64,000 bases of DNA from Trebouxia sp. TZW2008 (GCA_002118135.1 BDIU01000256.1:126773-190772), one strand, 5' to 3'; shown: positions 10,883-25,600, counted from the stretch's first letter. Numbers and translations: made by a program. Notes: generated by a model from the sequence alone, not told the origin.

Positions 10883-13211
10883 ATGGCGTTTGTTTTGGCC
10901 GCCTTGGGAGGAGCAGCAGTGGTCGAGATCAGCAAGCTGCTCCATAAAGACAAGCAGTCACCGAAGGACTTTGAAGCGCTTGAAGAAAAGGAAAATGAGC
11001 TGACAGAGCTACTTCAGGTCTGTGCGTAGCTCAAGTGCTCCGCTCATTCGCGATACCAGCACTCGACACCACTGCGGCATGCAGGAGCTGGAAGGGGAAC
11101 TACAAGACGAGCGCAAAGCACGACAGGTCGACAATAAGCGCGTCCTCGAACTGACGTCTATGGCCGAGCGGCTGCAGCAAGTCAAAGAATCTTTGGAGCA
11201 GGAGGCAGCTGCTTTGAAGTCAGAAAAGGCTCAGCTTGTGCACAGAACAGAAACTCTAGTGCAGGAGCAAACACAACTGCGACAGACTTCCGACAAGCTG
11301 AGAACAGACAACAACACCTTGACACAGCAGGTGAATGACGGTCTGTATCTGCTGGCAATTTCTGTATCCGCCATACCCTCAGCTAGAGTCACATTGACTG
11401 CAGGTGAACAGGCTGAAGATAGTAAATCAGGAAGCAGTCAATACCTTTTCTGAACACTTGAAGCGAGTCAAAATCAGAGTGGTGGAGTCATTTGAGAAGT
11501 TCTCCCAGGGATTGCTAGACAGCACTGAACTGTTGGACACTCTCCATGACCTTGGCATGGAAGTCAACTTCTCAGCTGAGTCTCTGGATGCACTGCCAGA
11601 TGTTGCAGGCAGGCCTGGTCTCAAGTAAGCAATACTGCCCCATCAGCAATGCAAGAATGCAGCAGCAATACCTTTCAGGCTTGAGACACACAGCTGAACT
11701 CTCTGTTCTGTGTTGCAGGGACATTGAGCCCCTTGAGGAACAGATGAGAGCAGACTTCAGCAAGCAGGTAAGGGGGCTGGTTTTGAGCAAGTAAGGCAGC
11801 CAATTTGCAAAGACTTCTCTGCGTGCGCATTATTGTATGGCTCACGACAGCTGCAGTTGGTCTGCTGCGCCTATCAGGTTGTGCATTGCTAGCATCACAG
11901 CACTGTGAGGTATTGCTGCAACAAGATCTTGGTGTATGCAGCTGCGCCTCATATCTGACTCGCCTGAGAGACTGGGAATGCTGTTGGCATCTGTAGCTAC
12001 AAATGACTATGAAGAACCAAGCACGTCATCCAAGTAAGGACAATTGGCTTCAGTTGCGCGCCTTCCAAAAAGCTGTCTGTCAAGCTCCTCAGCATGAATG
12101 TGGCAAAGCGCTATCCTCAGCAGTGTAAAATCAGACTGTCTGACAGTAGATTGTATCCATGTGCAGTGTGCCTAGCTTGACCTTTCCAACACTGAAGAGT
12201 CCCCCAAAGGAGCGCAAGAGCTCATCTGTCTTCAACTTCCTGTCTGCACTGAGTCTCACCCCAAGAGACAAAGAGGAGGACAGCTCACAGCAGAGAGTGA
12301 GTCACAGATCTCGTACACATTGTGCATGAATATTCTGCATGTTTCTGGTGCAGAATGTCTGCTGCTTGCTGAATATACTGAGACAGTCTGGCAGCAAGCA
12401 ACTCAGGCTCATCAAAAAGGACTGACACAAATTGTGTGTCAGCACCATTTAACTGTAGTCCTTGTCTTCAGCAAATAGCAGGCTGCAGTGCAGACACACT
12501 GAATGCTGTGTGAAACCCTGACCATGCTTTTCCGCCTGAGAACATAATGTTCAGTACATCAATGTGTATGGTGCAATCAACTGCTGAGCTTGCACAAGCC
12601 GAATCAACAGAAGTTTTGTGCAGGTGCCTGCCTTGAACTTGTCATCTGTGGCGCGAGACTCACCCAGCAGGTCGCCATCACGGGCGCTGCAGCCTGCAGA
12701 GTTTGACAGCAACAGCAGTGGTGCTTTGATCTTCAAGCAGCCGAAAAAGGTAGGGTGCCTGTCAGCATGTCAGCATCAAAGCCGGCAACCTGTATTGCAG
12801 TCCTGTTGCCATTCGTAGATTGTGGCCGTGTGCTTGAAGTGGCTGCCAGAACTGCATGTCAGGCCTTTACACTGTACTCAGAAGATGTCAAATGATGTAT
12901 CAACACAAGAAGGCAAGAAAGCTTCCTGGTTTGAGCTTGTCTTCTGTGCTGGATGTCAGAAATGCAGGTAGGACCCTCAGTGCCGCAATCATGAAAATAA
13001 AGTATGTGTTGCTCGTATGCAGGAGGGCAAGAAGGGTACCAAGTACACATTGAATCTTGCACCAGGCAATGCAGAGAGGACCACGCCTCGCAAGGCAGCA
13101 CCCTCAACCCCCAAGCGCAAGCAGTCTAATGCTGCAGCAGCATTGGAGTTTCCAGACTCTGAAAACAGAGATCCTTTCTCAGGCTCTACAGACATTGTGT
13201 CCAGGCGCTGA
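10883..13211 (+). CDS. Coiled-coil protein with Ser/Pro-rich C-terminus
   Basis: No family recognised. The phase-closing model is exons 10883-11017, 11085-11330, 11404-11624, 11719-11790, 12167-12296, 12624-12749 and 13023-13211 (about 372 aa). The start MAFVLAALGGAAVVEISKLL is hydrophobic and could be a signal anchor or membrane segment. It is followed by about 150 residues of Glu/Lys/Gln/Leu-rich heptads (ELEGELQDERKA, KESLEQEAAALKSEKAQL), a predicted coiled coil. The second half is Ser/Pro/Lys-rich with many SP and TP sites (SPSRSPSRALQP, TPRKAAPSTPKRKQ), suggesting phosphorylation. The exact donor of the fourth exon is uncertain: the earlier donor at 11767 leaves a phase mismatch with 12167. 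A membrane-tethered structural protein is one reading, but that is inference. Confidence 0.65.
12915..12970 (+). repeat. Decayed copy of the 12624 exon start
   Basis: The stretch around 12920 (cctggtttgagcttgtcttc, ending ...atgcag) resembles the first 30 nt of the exon at 12624 (encoding VPALNLSSV), about 300 nt downstream. It does not carry a full reading frame. Confidence 0.4.
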
Positions 13212-13676
13212 GTTTTGCTTGTGTGATATCGGCAGCACTGATTTGTGGGTGCAACCAGGCATCCTTGCTTTGAAAAGGAACATAGCACGCGCAATTGTCA
13301 AAAGCACCTTAGCAGTCATGGTGCTGCTGGCAACAAGGAATGTCAGTATCTGATTTGGAAATATGTCTGAAAGCAGAGGTTGATATGGGAAGTAGGTAGA
13401 TAGCAGATGTTTCTCACTTTGGTGCATACTGTGATGCACCATTGACAATGTGCCCTCATCTGGCTCAGCTTTCAGCAAGGAGGCAAATTTGGTAGACACG
13501 CGGACACATGTTTGTGCAGATGGTAATCAATTGATCTGAGCACACAAGCTGTGCAAATTGATTTGATATTGCATGGCAGCCTAGATCTGATATGCCTGCT
13601 AAGATTCGTTCTCCATGCCAAATCAATGCTGCATGGCTTAAAATTTGTTTCGGCAGAGAGCTGCTATTTCTGCTGC
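13212..13676. other. Convergent intergenic region
   Basis: Separates the stop of the coiled-coil gene (+) and the stop of Lon (-). I see no supported gene in it. Confidence 0.45.
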
Positions 13677-16600
13677 TCACGCATCATATTCAAGGGCCAC
13701 CTTGTACACATCCTCAAATGTGTCAGCAAAGTGAACAGTGAAGCCTTTCCTGACATCATCTGCAGCGCACACATGGTCACAATGAATGTCATTTCAGGGA
13801 CACATTGAGCTTGCTCACATGCAGCTATAACACTCTATAGCCTGCACACTTGACCTGGCCTCAACAATTTGCCTGCCAGAAGCTACAAGCGTGACAGAGT
13901 GTATGACAACAGTGAATCAGCCAGGCAAAGTTGACAATCGTTCATGCATCGACACAGCGACAGATGCCATCTTGACATCATCTGCAGAACTGCTTTACTT
14001 GCATGACTCTGCAAAACTGCTACAACTGCATAGCAACATGCCTCACCTGCCAGCTCATCCCAGTCTTTCTGGTTGCCCTTGGGAAACAGCAGGGTATTCA
14101 CACCGCTGCGGCGCGCTGCTAGAGTCTTTTCTTTGACCCCTCCAATGGGCAGCACACGTCCAGTCAGCGTCACCTCACCTGCACAAGAAGCCATGACCTC
14201 TTCTTGACCTGAAACCATATTTGTCGTATAACAAGGCGTCATACATGTCACAAGAACACACAGAACAAAAACAAAAGTGCAGAGTCAGTCAGTGTCGCCT
14301 CACCTGCACAACAAGCCATGCCCTCTTGTCAACCTGCAGGCATGCTTCTTGTACGCGACGGCATCATGCACATGTCATTGCATCAGCAACGTATCAAAGT
14401 CAACATGTCCAAGCATCAGCATCGTGTCAAAGTCACAAAGTCAACCAGCACAAAAGTTGCCCTTGATGAAAGAAATCAGCTTCTAGCAGACAGGGTCAGG
14501 GCTTGCATGCACACTGTAACATGCTTAGAACTGGGTTTGGATAAACATCAATGCAGGGGCTGGGCTCGATTCTGTCACATATCATCTAACACTCATCATC
14601 CATTCTCACCTGTCATGGCCAGGTCAGGGTTGACTGGTTTGTCCAGTGCTAAGGAGAGTTTGACTGGTTTGTTTGAGGCTAAGGAGAGCAGAGCAGTGAT
14701 CATAGTGTATCCCGCTGAAGGACCACAAAAATGTTGATGTGTTATATGAAGCTAACCTTCACTACCTAGAACTCCACACACTCAAAAGAAAAAGTACTAC
14801 ACACACCAGTCAAAACACACCAGTAAAAGGTCAATGATGATTCTGCTTCCAAGGTGATGTTTGGGTGTGGCAAATGGGAGTGTAGGGGCTGGAGCTTCAT
14901 TGTGTCACTGTTCACTCTCACCTGTCGTGGCTAGATCAAGCTTGGTCAAGTGCCAAAGAGAGAAGAGCAGTGGTCATAGTGCATCCTGCTGCAGGACCAT
15001 GATCGTGTGTAGCACGCAACAGGGGAAGGCAGCGGCTCAAGTCTACTTTGTCGCCTTTGTTATTTTTTCCTTTCAATCTTTTTGTGCTTTGCTTTTCTTT
15101 GTTTCTTTTCTTCACTCTTACCTGTCATGGCTAGGTCAGATTTGACTGATTTGTCTGGAGCCACAGAAAGCAAAGCAGTGACCTTAGTGCAGCCCATTGA
15201 AGGGCTGTCTTTAGGCGTGGCAGGAAGCCTAAGGGCAGGCAGAGGAACAGCAGAAGCTGAAGCTTGCTTCGTCATTGTCTACTCTCACCTGTCATGGCTA
15301 AGTCGGGTTTGACTGGCTTGTCTAGTGCTAAGGACAGTAGAGCAGTGATCATAGTACAGCCGGCCGAAGGACCATCTTTGGGTGTTGCACCAGCCGGCAC
15401 ATGCACATGAATGGCATTGTTCTGGAAGAAATCGCTGCCAGGCTTTTTCCGCTCTAGGAACGCCCGACTGAAGGTGTGTGCAATGCTTGCGCTCTCCTTC
15501 ATGACGTCGCCAAGTTGACCTGCATTCAGAGTGAGACCTTTTAGCAACGACAAGTTTGCGTCTAGTTTGGAGGCTTGATGATGTTTTGGGTACAAGAAAT
15601 CCTGGGGGACATGGCAGAGAAAAGAACTGAAGGAGTAGTTCGATCAGCTGACCTGCAGCAATGTGAAGAAGAATGAAGCAAAGTGACAAAGGAATGACTA
15701 GTGAAGAGCAAAACAAGATGACTGAAGAGAAATTCAAGAGAGAGAAGTGAGACACATGAGATGAAGAAGAGTTTTGAACAACCAACCTGTGGTCCTGAGG
15801 CTGCCTTTGCCCTCCCCTTTCTCCACCCCTGCAGCCTCCACATATAGGCTATTACCTCCCATGGAGGTCCAAGCCAGACCCATGACTACTCCAGGGGGCG
15901 TAGACTCATATATGCGGTCGCTGGCAAAAGGAGGGGGTCCCACGTAATTCTTGAGATCCTTGGGGGTTATGACAATTTTGTCATAGCTGCCTGAGAGCGT
16001 GACAGGTGGCGGTTGCTGGGCTGCATGGGAATCTGGAGGCTGATTCTGGCTTGAGGTTGCTGGTGCATCTGTAGACAACAATGCTGTGATGACTCAACTG
16101 CATTGATGATGACGTGCAGTACTTGTCAGAGCTTTGATGTAGATGAGTGTATGATCCGTGATTATAACCAAGCCATGTTGCAATGCATGCAATGTGCATG
16201 ACCTCTGATGACGTCGTGAATCAGAAAAATTGGAGTTACCACAGTCATTCCAGCAAGAAAGAACCAGGCGCATGCAAGACTGGGCATACTGAACTGCAGT
16301 ACAGAGAGCAAAGCCTCAAAACAGTACTCATGTCACCCGGGAATGTGCACAGCAGCTGTCACGCCTGCACTTCCTATGTCTAGGGTTCACATTTGCGATC
16401 AAGACCCTTAGCGCACCCATACCTGCAATGCCAGTCTCAGGGGGCGATGGCTGAGGGGCGTCATCCCCCAGGCCCACCCCCCCATGCTCAGTCACAGGGT
16501 CCCCAGGCTCTGCTGGGGTCTGCTGGGGATTGCTTGGGGTGGGTCCTGACAGACCCCCTTTTACTAGCTTCAGAGCCACTTTTCGGTAAGTTTTCTCCAA

Positions 16601-19600
16601 AAGCTGCTTGAGGCTTCTCACTCCTGCTTCCCTGTATCAAGTGAAAAACAAGGGTGGTACAACTGTCACAGACTATCTGGTTGCACAGCATTTGTTTTCA
16701 GATTGGCTGGTAGCAAACAAGGCCAGGACATTGTGTCTGGTCTAATGATGCATGCTTGCTTGCAATCACATTGATGTAAGCCTGACAGCAACACCCTGTT
16801 GATCTCAATGCATGCTGTTGCCATCTGAGTCATTTACTCACTGTTGTGGCTCAGCCTGTGGTATCAGAATTACAAGTTTGTGGCGACCATTACAGGTGTA
16901 AAAGATGGCTCCTATTTACTACCAGCCCACTGCCTGTGCGCGCATGAAGGGCTATTGGCTGCGCCACATGCAATCTGCGGACTGCTTGATCTTGGGATCA
17001 TATACTGTAGCCTGTTGTACTGCTCTGTGAACGTTTGGTTCTGCACATGGCAGTTGAGGACAATGCACATACCTGGCATACTCTGTAATGAGGGTGTACA
17101 TGGCATCATCAGTTATGTCAATGCCGTCAGCAGGAACTCCAGACAGCTTCTGGCATTGAGGCTCCAAGTAGCGCCGTGCTATGGCAACCTTCTCGTCCGC
17201 AATGTAGCCAGAGATCCTGATCACCTGTAGCAGCAGCAGCAGCAGCAGCATCAGCAGCAATCAGACAAGTGTGCTGGCATGACCATGTTGCTGCTTCGCT
17301 CTGTCTTGCTCTGTTTTGAAAGCCTAGAAAGGTAGCATTCCCTTTGCTGATGTCAATGCCGTGAGCAGGAACTCCAGATAGCTTCTGGCGTCGAGGCTCT
17401 AAGTAGCACCATGCCATTGCAACCTTCTCATCCGCAATATAGCCAGAGGTTCTGATCACCTGTAGCAACAGCAGAACTTGGACCTGCATGCTGTGTTCGC
17501 GCAAAGTCATTGTTTCTCGCTGGTTTGTTGTGAATTTGCAGCCTATAGAAACATTTTCTAGAACCTCAGCTGTACACACAGCAAGCACATGCGCAGGAAT
17601 TGACAAACCTGAGCATCGACCCACACTTGCACCCTGACTTTTGGGTTTGCTCATTCACCTCTTGAGACCATTGGGTCCAAGCCATTTTCAGAAGCTCAGC
17701 AGCCAGTATTGATGCTGAGGATGAAAACTGTTGGTTTTTATCGGTCCTCAAGGTCAACATTGGCTGTCTGGGTGAATCCTGAAAAATGACTTAGACAGCC
17801 AGCTAAGCAAGAAACAAGCGATTGCAAGATGATTGTAACAATCCCAAGTTGTGACTGGAACTCCATTCTGGCTCTGAGGGATTCATAAGTCGTGTTGAGC
17901 ACACTTGTAATGCAATCGCTCACAAATTTCTTGCACACTTCTTTTCACACGCCCTGAGATGTACCTTACACATCCATCCTGGTCCTGAGGAGTCAAAGAG
18001 TGATGTCCAAAACAGACAAATTGCACAATTGGAGATTCAGGGGGGCATTTTCAGAGGCACAGAAAGCCTCGCAAACCCTGAGCCCTGACCCATACCTCCA
18101 TTTCATCCCTGAGAGGCCCAGGAATGGTGTCCAGCTCATTGGCTGTACACATACACTTGAAGACTGATTGCACAGAAAGCCCAAGAAACCCTAAAATGCT
18201 ACCATACAGTGCTTATGAGCACACTTGGTATGTGGAATTTCTCAATGTAAGGAGGAAGGCAAAGGGGAACAGGGCATTCTGACTGCAGTGGTACCTGTGA
18301 TGGAGAACAAGCCAACCTAAGGACCTCTCTCTGAGTTCCACGACACTGTCGACAAAGGACAGTCATTGTACCTCCATTTTGTCTCTGAGGGGTCCCAGAC
18401 TGGTGTCCAGCACGTTGGCTGCACAACACGCAAAAGTGCAGTAACACAGAAAGCCTACAAGGCCCTGATGAATGACCTATACCTGCATTCTGTCTGAGGG
18501 GTCCTGGAATGGTGTCCAGCACATTGGCTGTGCACGTGAACAGCCACCTTTGCAAATGCCCTACAAGCCCTAAGTGTTACCCATACCTCCATTCTGTCTC
18601 TGAGGGGTCCAGGAATGGTGTCCAGCACATTGGCTGTGCACATGAAAAGCACCTTGCTCAGGTCCACAGGCACGTCCAAATAATGGTCTAGGAATCCGGA
18701 ATTTTGCTCAGGGTCAAGCAATTCCAATAGGGCACTGGCTGGGTCACCCTGATACCCTAAAGAAGAAAGCCAGCATTTGCATGTTGCAGCCTGTCCAAGC
18801 AGTGTAAACATAAGCAAAGTTTGTGAGAACACTTGATCTAAAGCAATAAACTCTGAGCCTTGAATGTTGAAGTGCATCTTATGCAAGTTGATCGATCGCC
18901 ATGAATCCTGGTGAGCACCAGACAGTTGCCTGGATGCCAATTTGCTCATTGCAAGCACGCACAAGCTGAAATTGTTCAATGCGCTAGCCCGTCATGAAGG
19001 TATTAGAGCCTGCACATCTACCAAGCTTGTCAATCTGATCAATGAGCACCATGGGATTGCTGGTGCCCAAGTGCTTGCTGCATATATCCAGGCTGCACAA
19101 GTCGATCAGTCTGTTGTGTCACAAGCAAGCAAAGTTGGTTCGCAAATCAGAGAAGCTGAATTCCACGCCTCTGTCAAGCTTGTCAGTCTCATCAATGAGC
19201 ACCATGGGATTGCTGTTGCCACTGTACTTGAGGCAGATTGCCAACCTGCGCAAGTCAATCAGTCTGTTGTGTCCAGGAATTGAACCCTGTACCTTTGCCA
19301 AGCTTGTCGATCTCATCAGTCATGGTAAGGGGCCTTGGGATTGCTGGTGCCCACGTGCTTGTTGCACATTGCCATAAAGCACAAATCAGTCAGTCTGTGG
19401 TGTCACAACCAAAGGAAGTCATGTGCAAATTAAAAAAACTGAGTTTCACACCTCTGCCAAGCTTGTCAATCTCATCTATGAGCACCATAGGGTTGCTGGT
19501 GCCAGTGGACTTGAGGCACTGCACCATTTTGCCCGGCATCGCCCCCACATACGTCCTTCTATGACCCTTGATCTCAGCCACATCACTCAGCCCTCCCACA

Positions 19601-22600
19601 CTGAACCTGTGACAAGCAGACAAGTTGACACAATATGGACAGACAGCAGCTATACAGCAGCTATACAAAAGGTCCTCTTTGTCAAACACACAGCATTTGC
19701 GCTGTAGTACACCAGCAAAGCTTCATCTTATAGTCACCCTGAGTGGTCCCAAAGGGCCCAATCAAAGACAGGATCAACATGTTACACTATACTTCCGTCA
19801 AAATGAGTGCTCTTCAGTAAATGTTATTTCACACAATCTCTTTTCAATATTGCGTTTTGTGACAAACCTGTAGTACTTGCGCTCCAGAGCTCCAGCGATG
19901 CTGCGCCCCACGCTGGTTTTACCAACCCCAGGGGGCCCTACCAGGCACAAGATTTTGCCCTGAGTGCTGCCCCTCAACCGCCCCACTGCTATGAACTCTA
20001 GGATCCGGTCCTTCACGTCTTCTAGCCCATAATGATCCTCATCCAGAACCTGCATGTGACAGTTGATGCCAGTTCAGGAATGTTGCTCTGTACTTCACAA
20101 TCTGGTTCTTTCAATTGTGCTGCCCTGCTTTCTGCCCCTGAGCCGCCCCACTGCTATCAACTCTAGAATTTGGTCCTTCACGTCTTCCTAGCCCATAGTG
20201 ATCCTCATCCAGAACCTGGACATGGCAATTTGGAGCTTTTCAACTATTATACACTTCACAGTCTGACTGGCATGCCTGCACTGACCATCCCTCTGCGAGC
20301 ATCTGCTATGACTTTTGTGGAGTCCTGTCCTGAAGTACTGAACTGTGCAGTCCAGGGAAATTCTGTCATGTTTTTGGACATCTAGCCCTGTCAATTTCTT
20401 GGACAAGTATGTCTTGCTTGACAAGCAGAGCACTCAACACGCACATAGTGTCACACAGTCATCATGCCCAGATAGTCATTGCTATCACACTGACCGCCTG
20501 TGCATTCTGAACGTCTAAGGGCTCTTGCATGTAGTGTCTTGCAACACAATTGTTTGGGGGTGTGTCACTATGTCATAGACTGCCTGAACCTCATGGACAC
20601 ATAGTCATTGCCACTGTGTGGCACATGCGACCAGCCTGCTTGGCTGGCTAAAGCATGTAAAACTGCACTCTCTCTCTCCAGAGGATAGCTGTAAACCACC
20701 CCCAATGACTTGAGGAGCAATCCTGTAACACTTAGTTCATTTTGCGCAACAGGCACAGCACGCACATAGCACACACCATATGGCCAATCTCATCATTAAA
20801 GTCAGGTTGATCTGATTGCATGCTGAATGTCGAAGCGCTCTTGTGTGGAGTGTCCCCAGGGGACAGCTGCCAGCCAGTGCAGGCAATTGACAAATGTCTC
20901 ATCATGCTGAGGATTCTCACAGCGTGTATATACAATCAGAAGTGCAGAGATATCAGACCGACCTTCTGTGCACACACCTTCCCACTCTTTGACTTTTCAT
21001 ACACTAACCTTCTGTGCATGTTCAATGTCCAATCGCCTATGTGTGTAGTGTCCCCAGGGGATAGCTGTCAGTCCCTTGTTGAGACAAGTGCTAAACAGGC
21101 AAAGTATGCACACAGCACACAATCACTGTACATTCACCCGAGTCAGACCAACCTTCCATGCATGCTAAATGTCTAAGCGCTTTTGCTTGTGGTGCTGTCA
21201 GAGGATAGCTGCCAAGCACCCCAGATGACTTACACATGCTTGTTTAGAAAGAAAAAGATATGAATGAGAAAACTTTAGTATGAGAATTAAACCTGTTTAT
21301 GCAGGGAAACGAGATCTTTTTATCGGGGCACAATGAACAAAACAAGACAGAAATATTGAACCTCCTGTTCGCTTTGCTCAGCAAGCACCGCTTTGCTCAG
21401 CAAGCACAGCACGCACACAGCACACGTGTAGGGTCAAACTCATCTTCACAGTCAGGCTGACCTTCTGTGCATGCTGGATGTCTGTCCGGTCCCGTGTGTT
21501 GTGTCCCCATGGGATGACTGTCAGCCACTGCAAGCGATTGACAATTGTCTTACCTTGCTCACGAGGCAGATCATGCACACAGCATACACCTATAACCAAG
21601 ATTTCACTTGCGTCAGACCGGCCTTTTGTGCTCACAAATCACCCTCTTGCAGATAAAATAAGGGGTTACGCTTTCCAGCACATGTGCTAGGTGTGTATCA
21701 CCCTCTTGTGACCGTTGCCAGACTGACCTTCTGTGCATGCTGGATGTCTAGGCGCTCTTGCATATAGTGTCCCCAGGGGATAGCTGTCAGCCAGTCCAAG
21801 TAATTGACAAGTGTCGTACCTTGCTTGATTGGCACAGGATGCACTCAGCACGCACACATGGTCAGGTCGTTACCATTGTCAGACACCCACAATTGCCAGA
21901 CTGACCTTTTGTGCATGCTGAATGTCTAGTCGCTCTTGTGTGTAGTGTCCCCAGGGAATAGCTGTCAGCCAGTCCAAGTAATTTCTCGCGACATTAAACT
22001 CGCTGCTGGCTGACTCCAGGTTTGACAGCTTGGCCATTTCCTCATCGATCACGCGCCGTGCTTCAGCTGGAATGCGGTCCTTGTGCGGCTCGATCCTATC
22101 AGCAAATCTGCAATGACGCAATGCACCAAGTTGCTGAGTTGGTGATGCATGTCTGATACTGTGAGTATGCTTCGAAGTTTGACAGCTTGGCCGATTCCTC
22201 ATCAATCACACGCCGCACTTCTGCAGGGATGCGGTCCTTGTGGCGCTTCATCCACTCAGCAAACCTTCAGTGAAAGACGCAGGCATGACTTGAAGTTGCT
22301 GCTGACTGAGCCTGGGTATGACAGCTTAGGCATCCCTTCTTCAATCACACGCCGCACTGCAGCTGGACTGCGGGCCTTGTGCGGCTTGATCCTATCAGCA
22401 AACCTGCAAAATAGCAAATGGAAGTCTGTGTTCTAGGGTGAATTCATAAATGCAGAGTGCATGCGTTCATGGAGAATCAACCCCATGGCGCGCTTCAGCT
22501 GGAATGCGGTCCTTGTGCAGCTTTATCCTATCTGCAAATCTGCAATGGCGCAATAACGCAGAGATATGGTCTCAACAATGCTCCTGCCTCACTAGACCAA

Positions 22601-25600
22601 GCAGCTTATGACCTCAAGCAAATCCCAGCACAAGAGGATCAACAGGGTGCTGCTGTTCCTGAAAGAAAACAACAAGATATCAACAAGATAGCAACAAGAA
22701 TATCAACAAGATATCAACAAGATATCAACAAGAATATAACGTTCGTATTGTTAGCTTTTGCAGACATGTACCCCAGAGAGCACTTGCAGTTAATGAGTGC
22801 TCATTCCATGTCTCATGCGTCATTGGCACATGTGAATTTGCTCCCCCTCATGAACAAAATGTGCTCTGTCAGTCATCTGTTGGTCATGTCAAACTCCAGA
22901 GATGCACTTCAGTTGTATTTGATGAGGAAGGCAGATTGAGGCAGACACATATGCAGCTTATTTTGCACCATGGCGGTGTTGCCACTAAGCTCCTTCTTCA
23001 CGCTCTTCAGCTGCGTCAGTGTCAAGTGCATCATGCTTTGTCAGTGGCATGTCAACTGTGCAAAGTGCCATCCGCTATGTTGCATATCCACTTGATCAGA
23101 TGATGCAGTGGATGCATGGCCTACTTTTGCACCATTGCCGTTTTGTCATCCCGCTCCATTCCTAGTTCCTTCTTGATGCTCTTCAGCTGCTCCATAAGTA
23201 GGTATCGCCGCTGATCTCGGCTGATCTTCTCCTCAACGCGTTTACCAATGTCAGCTTGCAGCTTGCACAGCTCAATCTCCTTCTTCAACAGCAGCAGCAC
23301 TGCATTGGCCCTGTACCAGCATTCATCTTGAAAAGTTTGACATGCGCAGCACAGCACAGTGGTGAGCGCTGATGGCTGTGGTCCTGATTCAGCAGCAGCA
23401 AAAAAGCAGATGCCCTGCAGTAGGGTTCAAGTGCTGCGATGCAAGAGGATTTCAAGGGTTGCCAATATCAGTTGGAAGCTTACACAGCTCTATCTCCTTC
23501 TTCAACAGCAGCAGCACTGCATTGGCCCTGCACCAGCATTCATTTTGAAAAGTTTGACAAGTGCAGCACAGCACAGTGGTGAGCGATGATGGCTATTGTC
23601 CTGGTCAGCAGCAGCAAAAAGGAAGGTGCCCTGCAGTAGAATTCAAGTGCTGTGACGCAAGAGGATTTAAAGGGTTGCCAATGTCAGCCTGAAGCTTACA
23701 CAGCTCTGACTCCTTCTTCAACAGCAGCAGCACTGCGTTGGCCCTGCACCGGCAATGAGTTACTGAAAGCCTGACAATATCAACATATGCAGCTAGCGCA
23801 GCTCTATCTCCTTTTTCAGCGGCAGCAGCACTGGATGAGACCTTTGGCGGCCACTTGCTAGTTGTGTGCACAGCACAGCACAGCACAGCACAGCACAGCA
23901 CAGCACAGCACAGCACAGCGATTAGGTGTGACAGGACCATGCAGCCTGGAGGCGGACAAGGACAACAGCAGTGAGGTGTTGTCCATGTCTGACTCCAGCT
24001 TGCATGGCCCTATCTCCATCCTCAACAGCAGCAGCGTAACTTTTGTCCTGCACAGACCAGCACCACGCAGCAAAGCGATCAGGTGTGACAGGACCATGCA
24101 GCCCGGAGGCGGACAAGGACAACAGCAGTGAGGTGTTGTCCATGTCTGACTCCAGCTTGCACAGCTCTATCCTCTGCCTGAGCAGCAACAGCACTGCATT
24201 GTCTCTGCAGCAACTTTGTGCTGCAGTTGCTGGCTGTGCACTGAGAAAGCATCAACATATGCAGCAGAACACAGCACAAGGGTGACATGTTGTCAGTGTC
24301 TGCCTCTGGCTTGCGCAGCTCTATCTCCAGCTTACGTAGCTCTGTCCCCTGCTTGAGCAGCAGCAGCGCTGCGTTGGTCCAGCACCGTTTGCTGCATTTT
24401 GCGGGCTGTGTGATTTAACATGCATTGCACAGCACAATGATGAGTGGTAGTTGTCTGTGTGTCTCCTTGAAAAGCTCTGTTGTATATCTATATAGCAGCA
24501 GCAGCAGCAACAGCAGCAGCACTGTAGTCTTGCAGCAATGTTGGCTTGCTGAGCTTTGCAAGCATGTTCAGCAGGGCTGAGCTTGGGTCTTTCTGAAGAT
24601 GATCGATGTGACAACAGCGTCAGCTTCTGCCCTGAGATGTGCAGCATACTTTGCAGGTATGCTGAGCTCTGCAAGCATGCTCAGTGGATCAAACCTTGAG
24701 GGTTTTTGAGTGTTGACATTGCAGCAAGAACATCTGCTTCTGGGTTGGGATTGGAGCTGACAACTTGTCAAATATGCTCAGCTCCTCAAGCACGCTTTGC
24801 AGACCAGTCTCTTGAGCACTTGTAAGCGCCGCAGCCATGTCAACAAGCATGCACGCTCAGCAGATTCAGAGTTGCGGCAAGGTCTAACACTGTCACCGCA
24901 GCAAAGACAGCAGCACCTGCCTGGCATTGTCATCTTGCACCTGTCAGGTATGCTGAGCTCTGCCAGCACAGTTTGCAAGTTGACCTCTTGAGCGCTCGTA
25001 AGGGCCGCAGCCATGTCAGCAAGCATGCTCAGCGGATTCAACTCCAAGGCAACAATAGCAGCATTTGTTTGAAGGTTTGAATCACACACCTGTCAGGTAT
25101 GCTGAGCTCTGCAAGCACGCTTTGCAAGTCAGCTTCTTGAGCGCTTGTAAGGGCCGCAGCCATATCAGCAAGCCGACTCAAGTCTTGAAAGTCACTGCCA
25201 AACTGGAAGGAGCTTTGTAGCTGTTCCCTGTAGATGGGGTGCTGCGCCAAGAGGTCCTTCAGTGTGGATACCAGCTCCATGTATGTGGCTTTGACTATGT
25301 CGTCGCTGGAGTTGTAAGGCAGGTCTTTCAGATGCTCCACTGCAACCTTTAGAGGCCGCTTTTGCACCTGTATCAGCAGTAGCAACAGTGTTCATTGTGC
25401 TTGGACTTGTATATTGAAGTGACGGGCCAAGGTGTTGGAACCAGCTCCATGTATGTGGCTTTGACTGTGTCGTCGCTGGATTTATAGGGCAGGTCTTTCA
25501 TATGTTCTACTGCAACCTTGAGGGGCTGCTTTTGCACCTGTATCAGCAGCCATAGCATTCACTGTTGTGCTGCTTATACTTCCAGGAATTGAGCTAACAG

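Noticed and set aside
23600..24290. Leu/Lys-rich frames suggesting additional small proteins
   Set aside because: They are decayed copies of the Lon exon 5 start and of (CACAG)n repeats.
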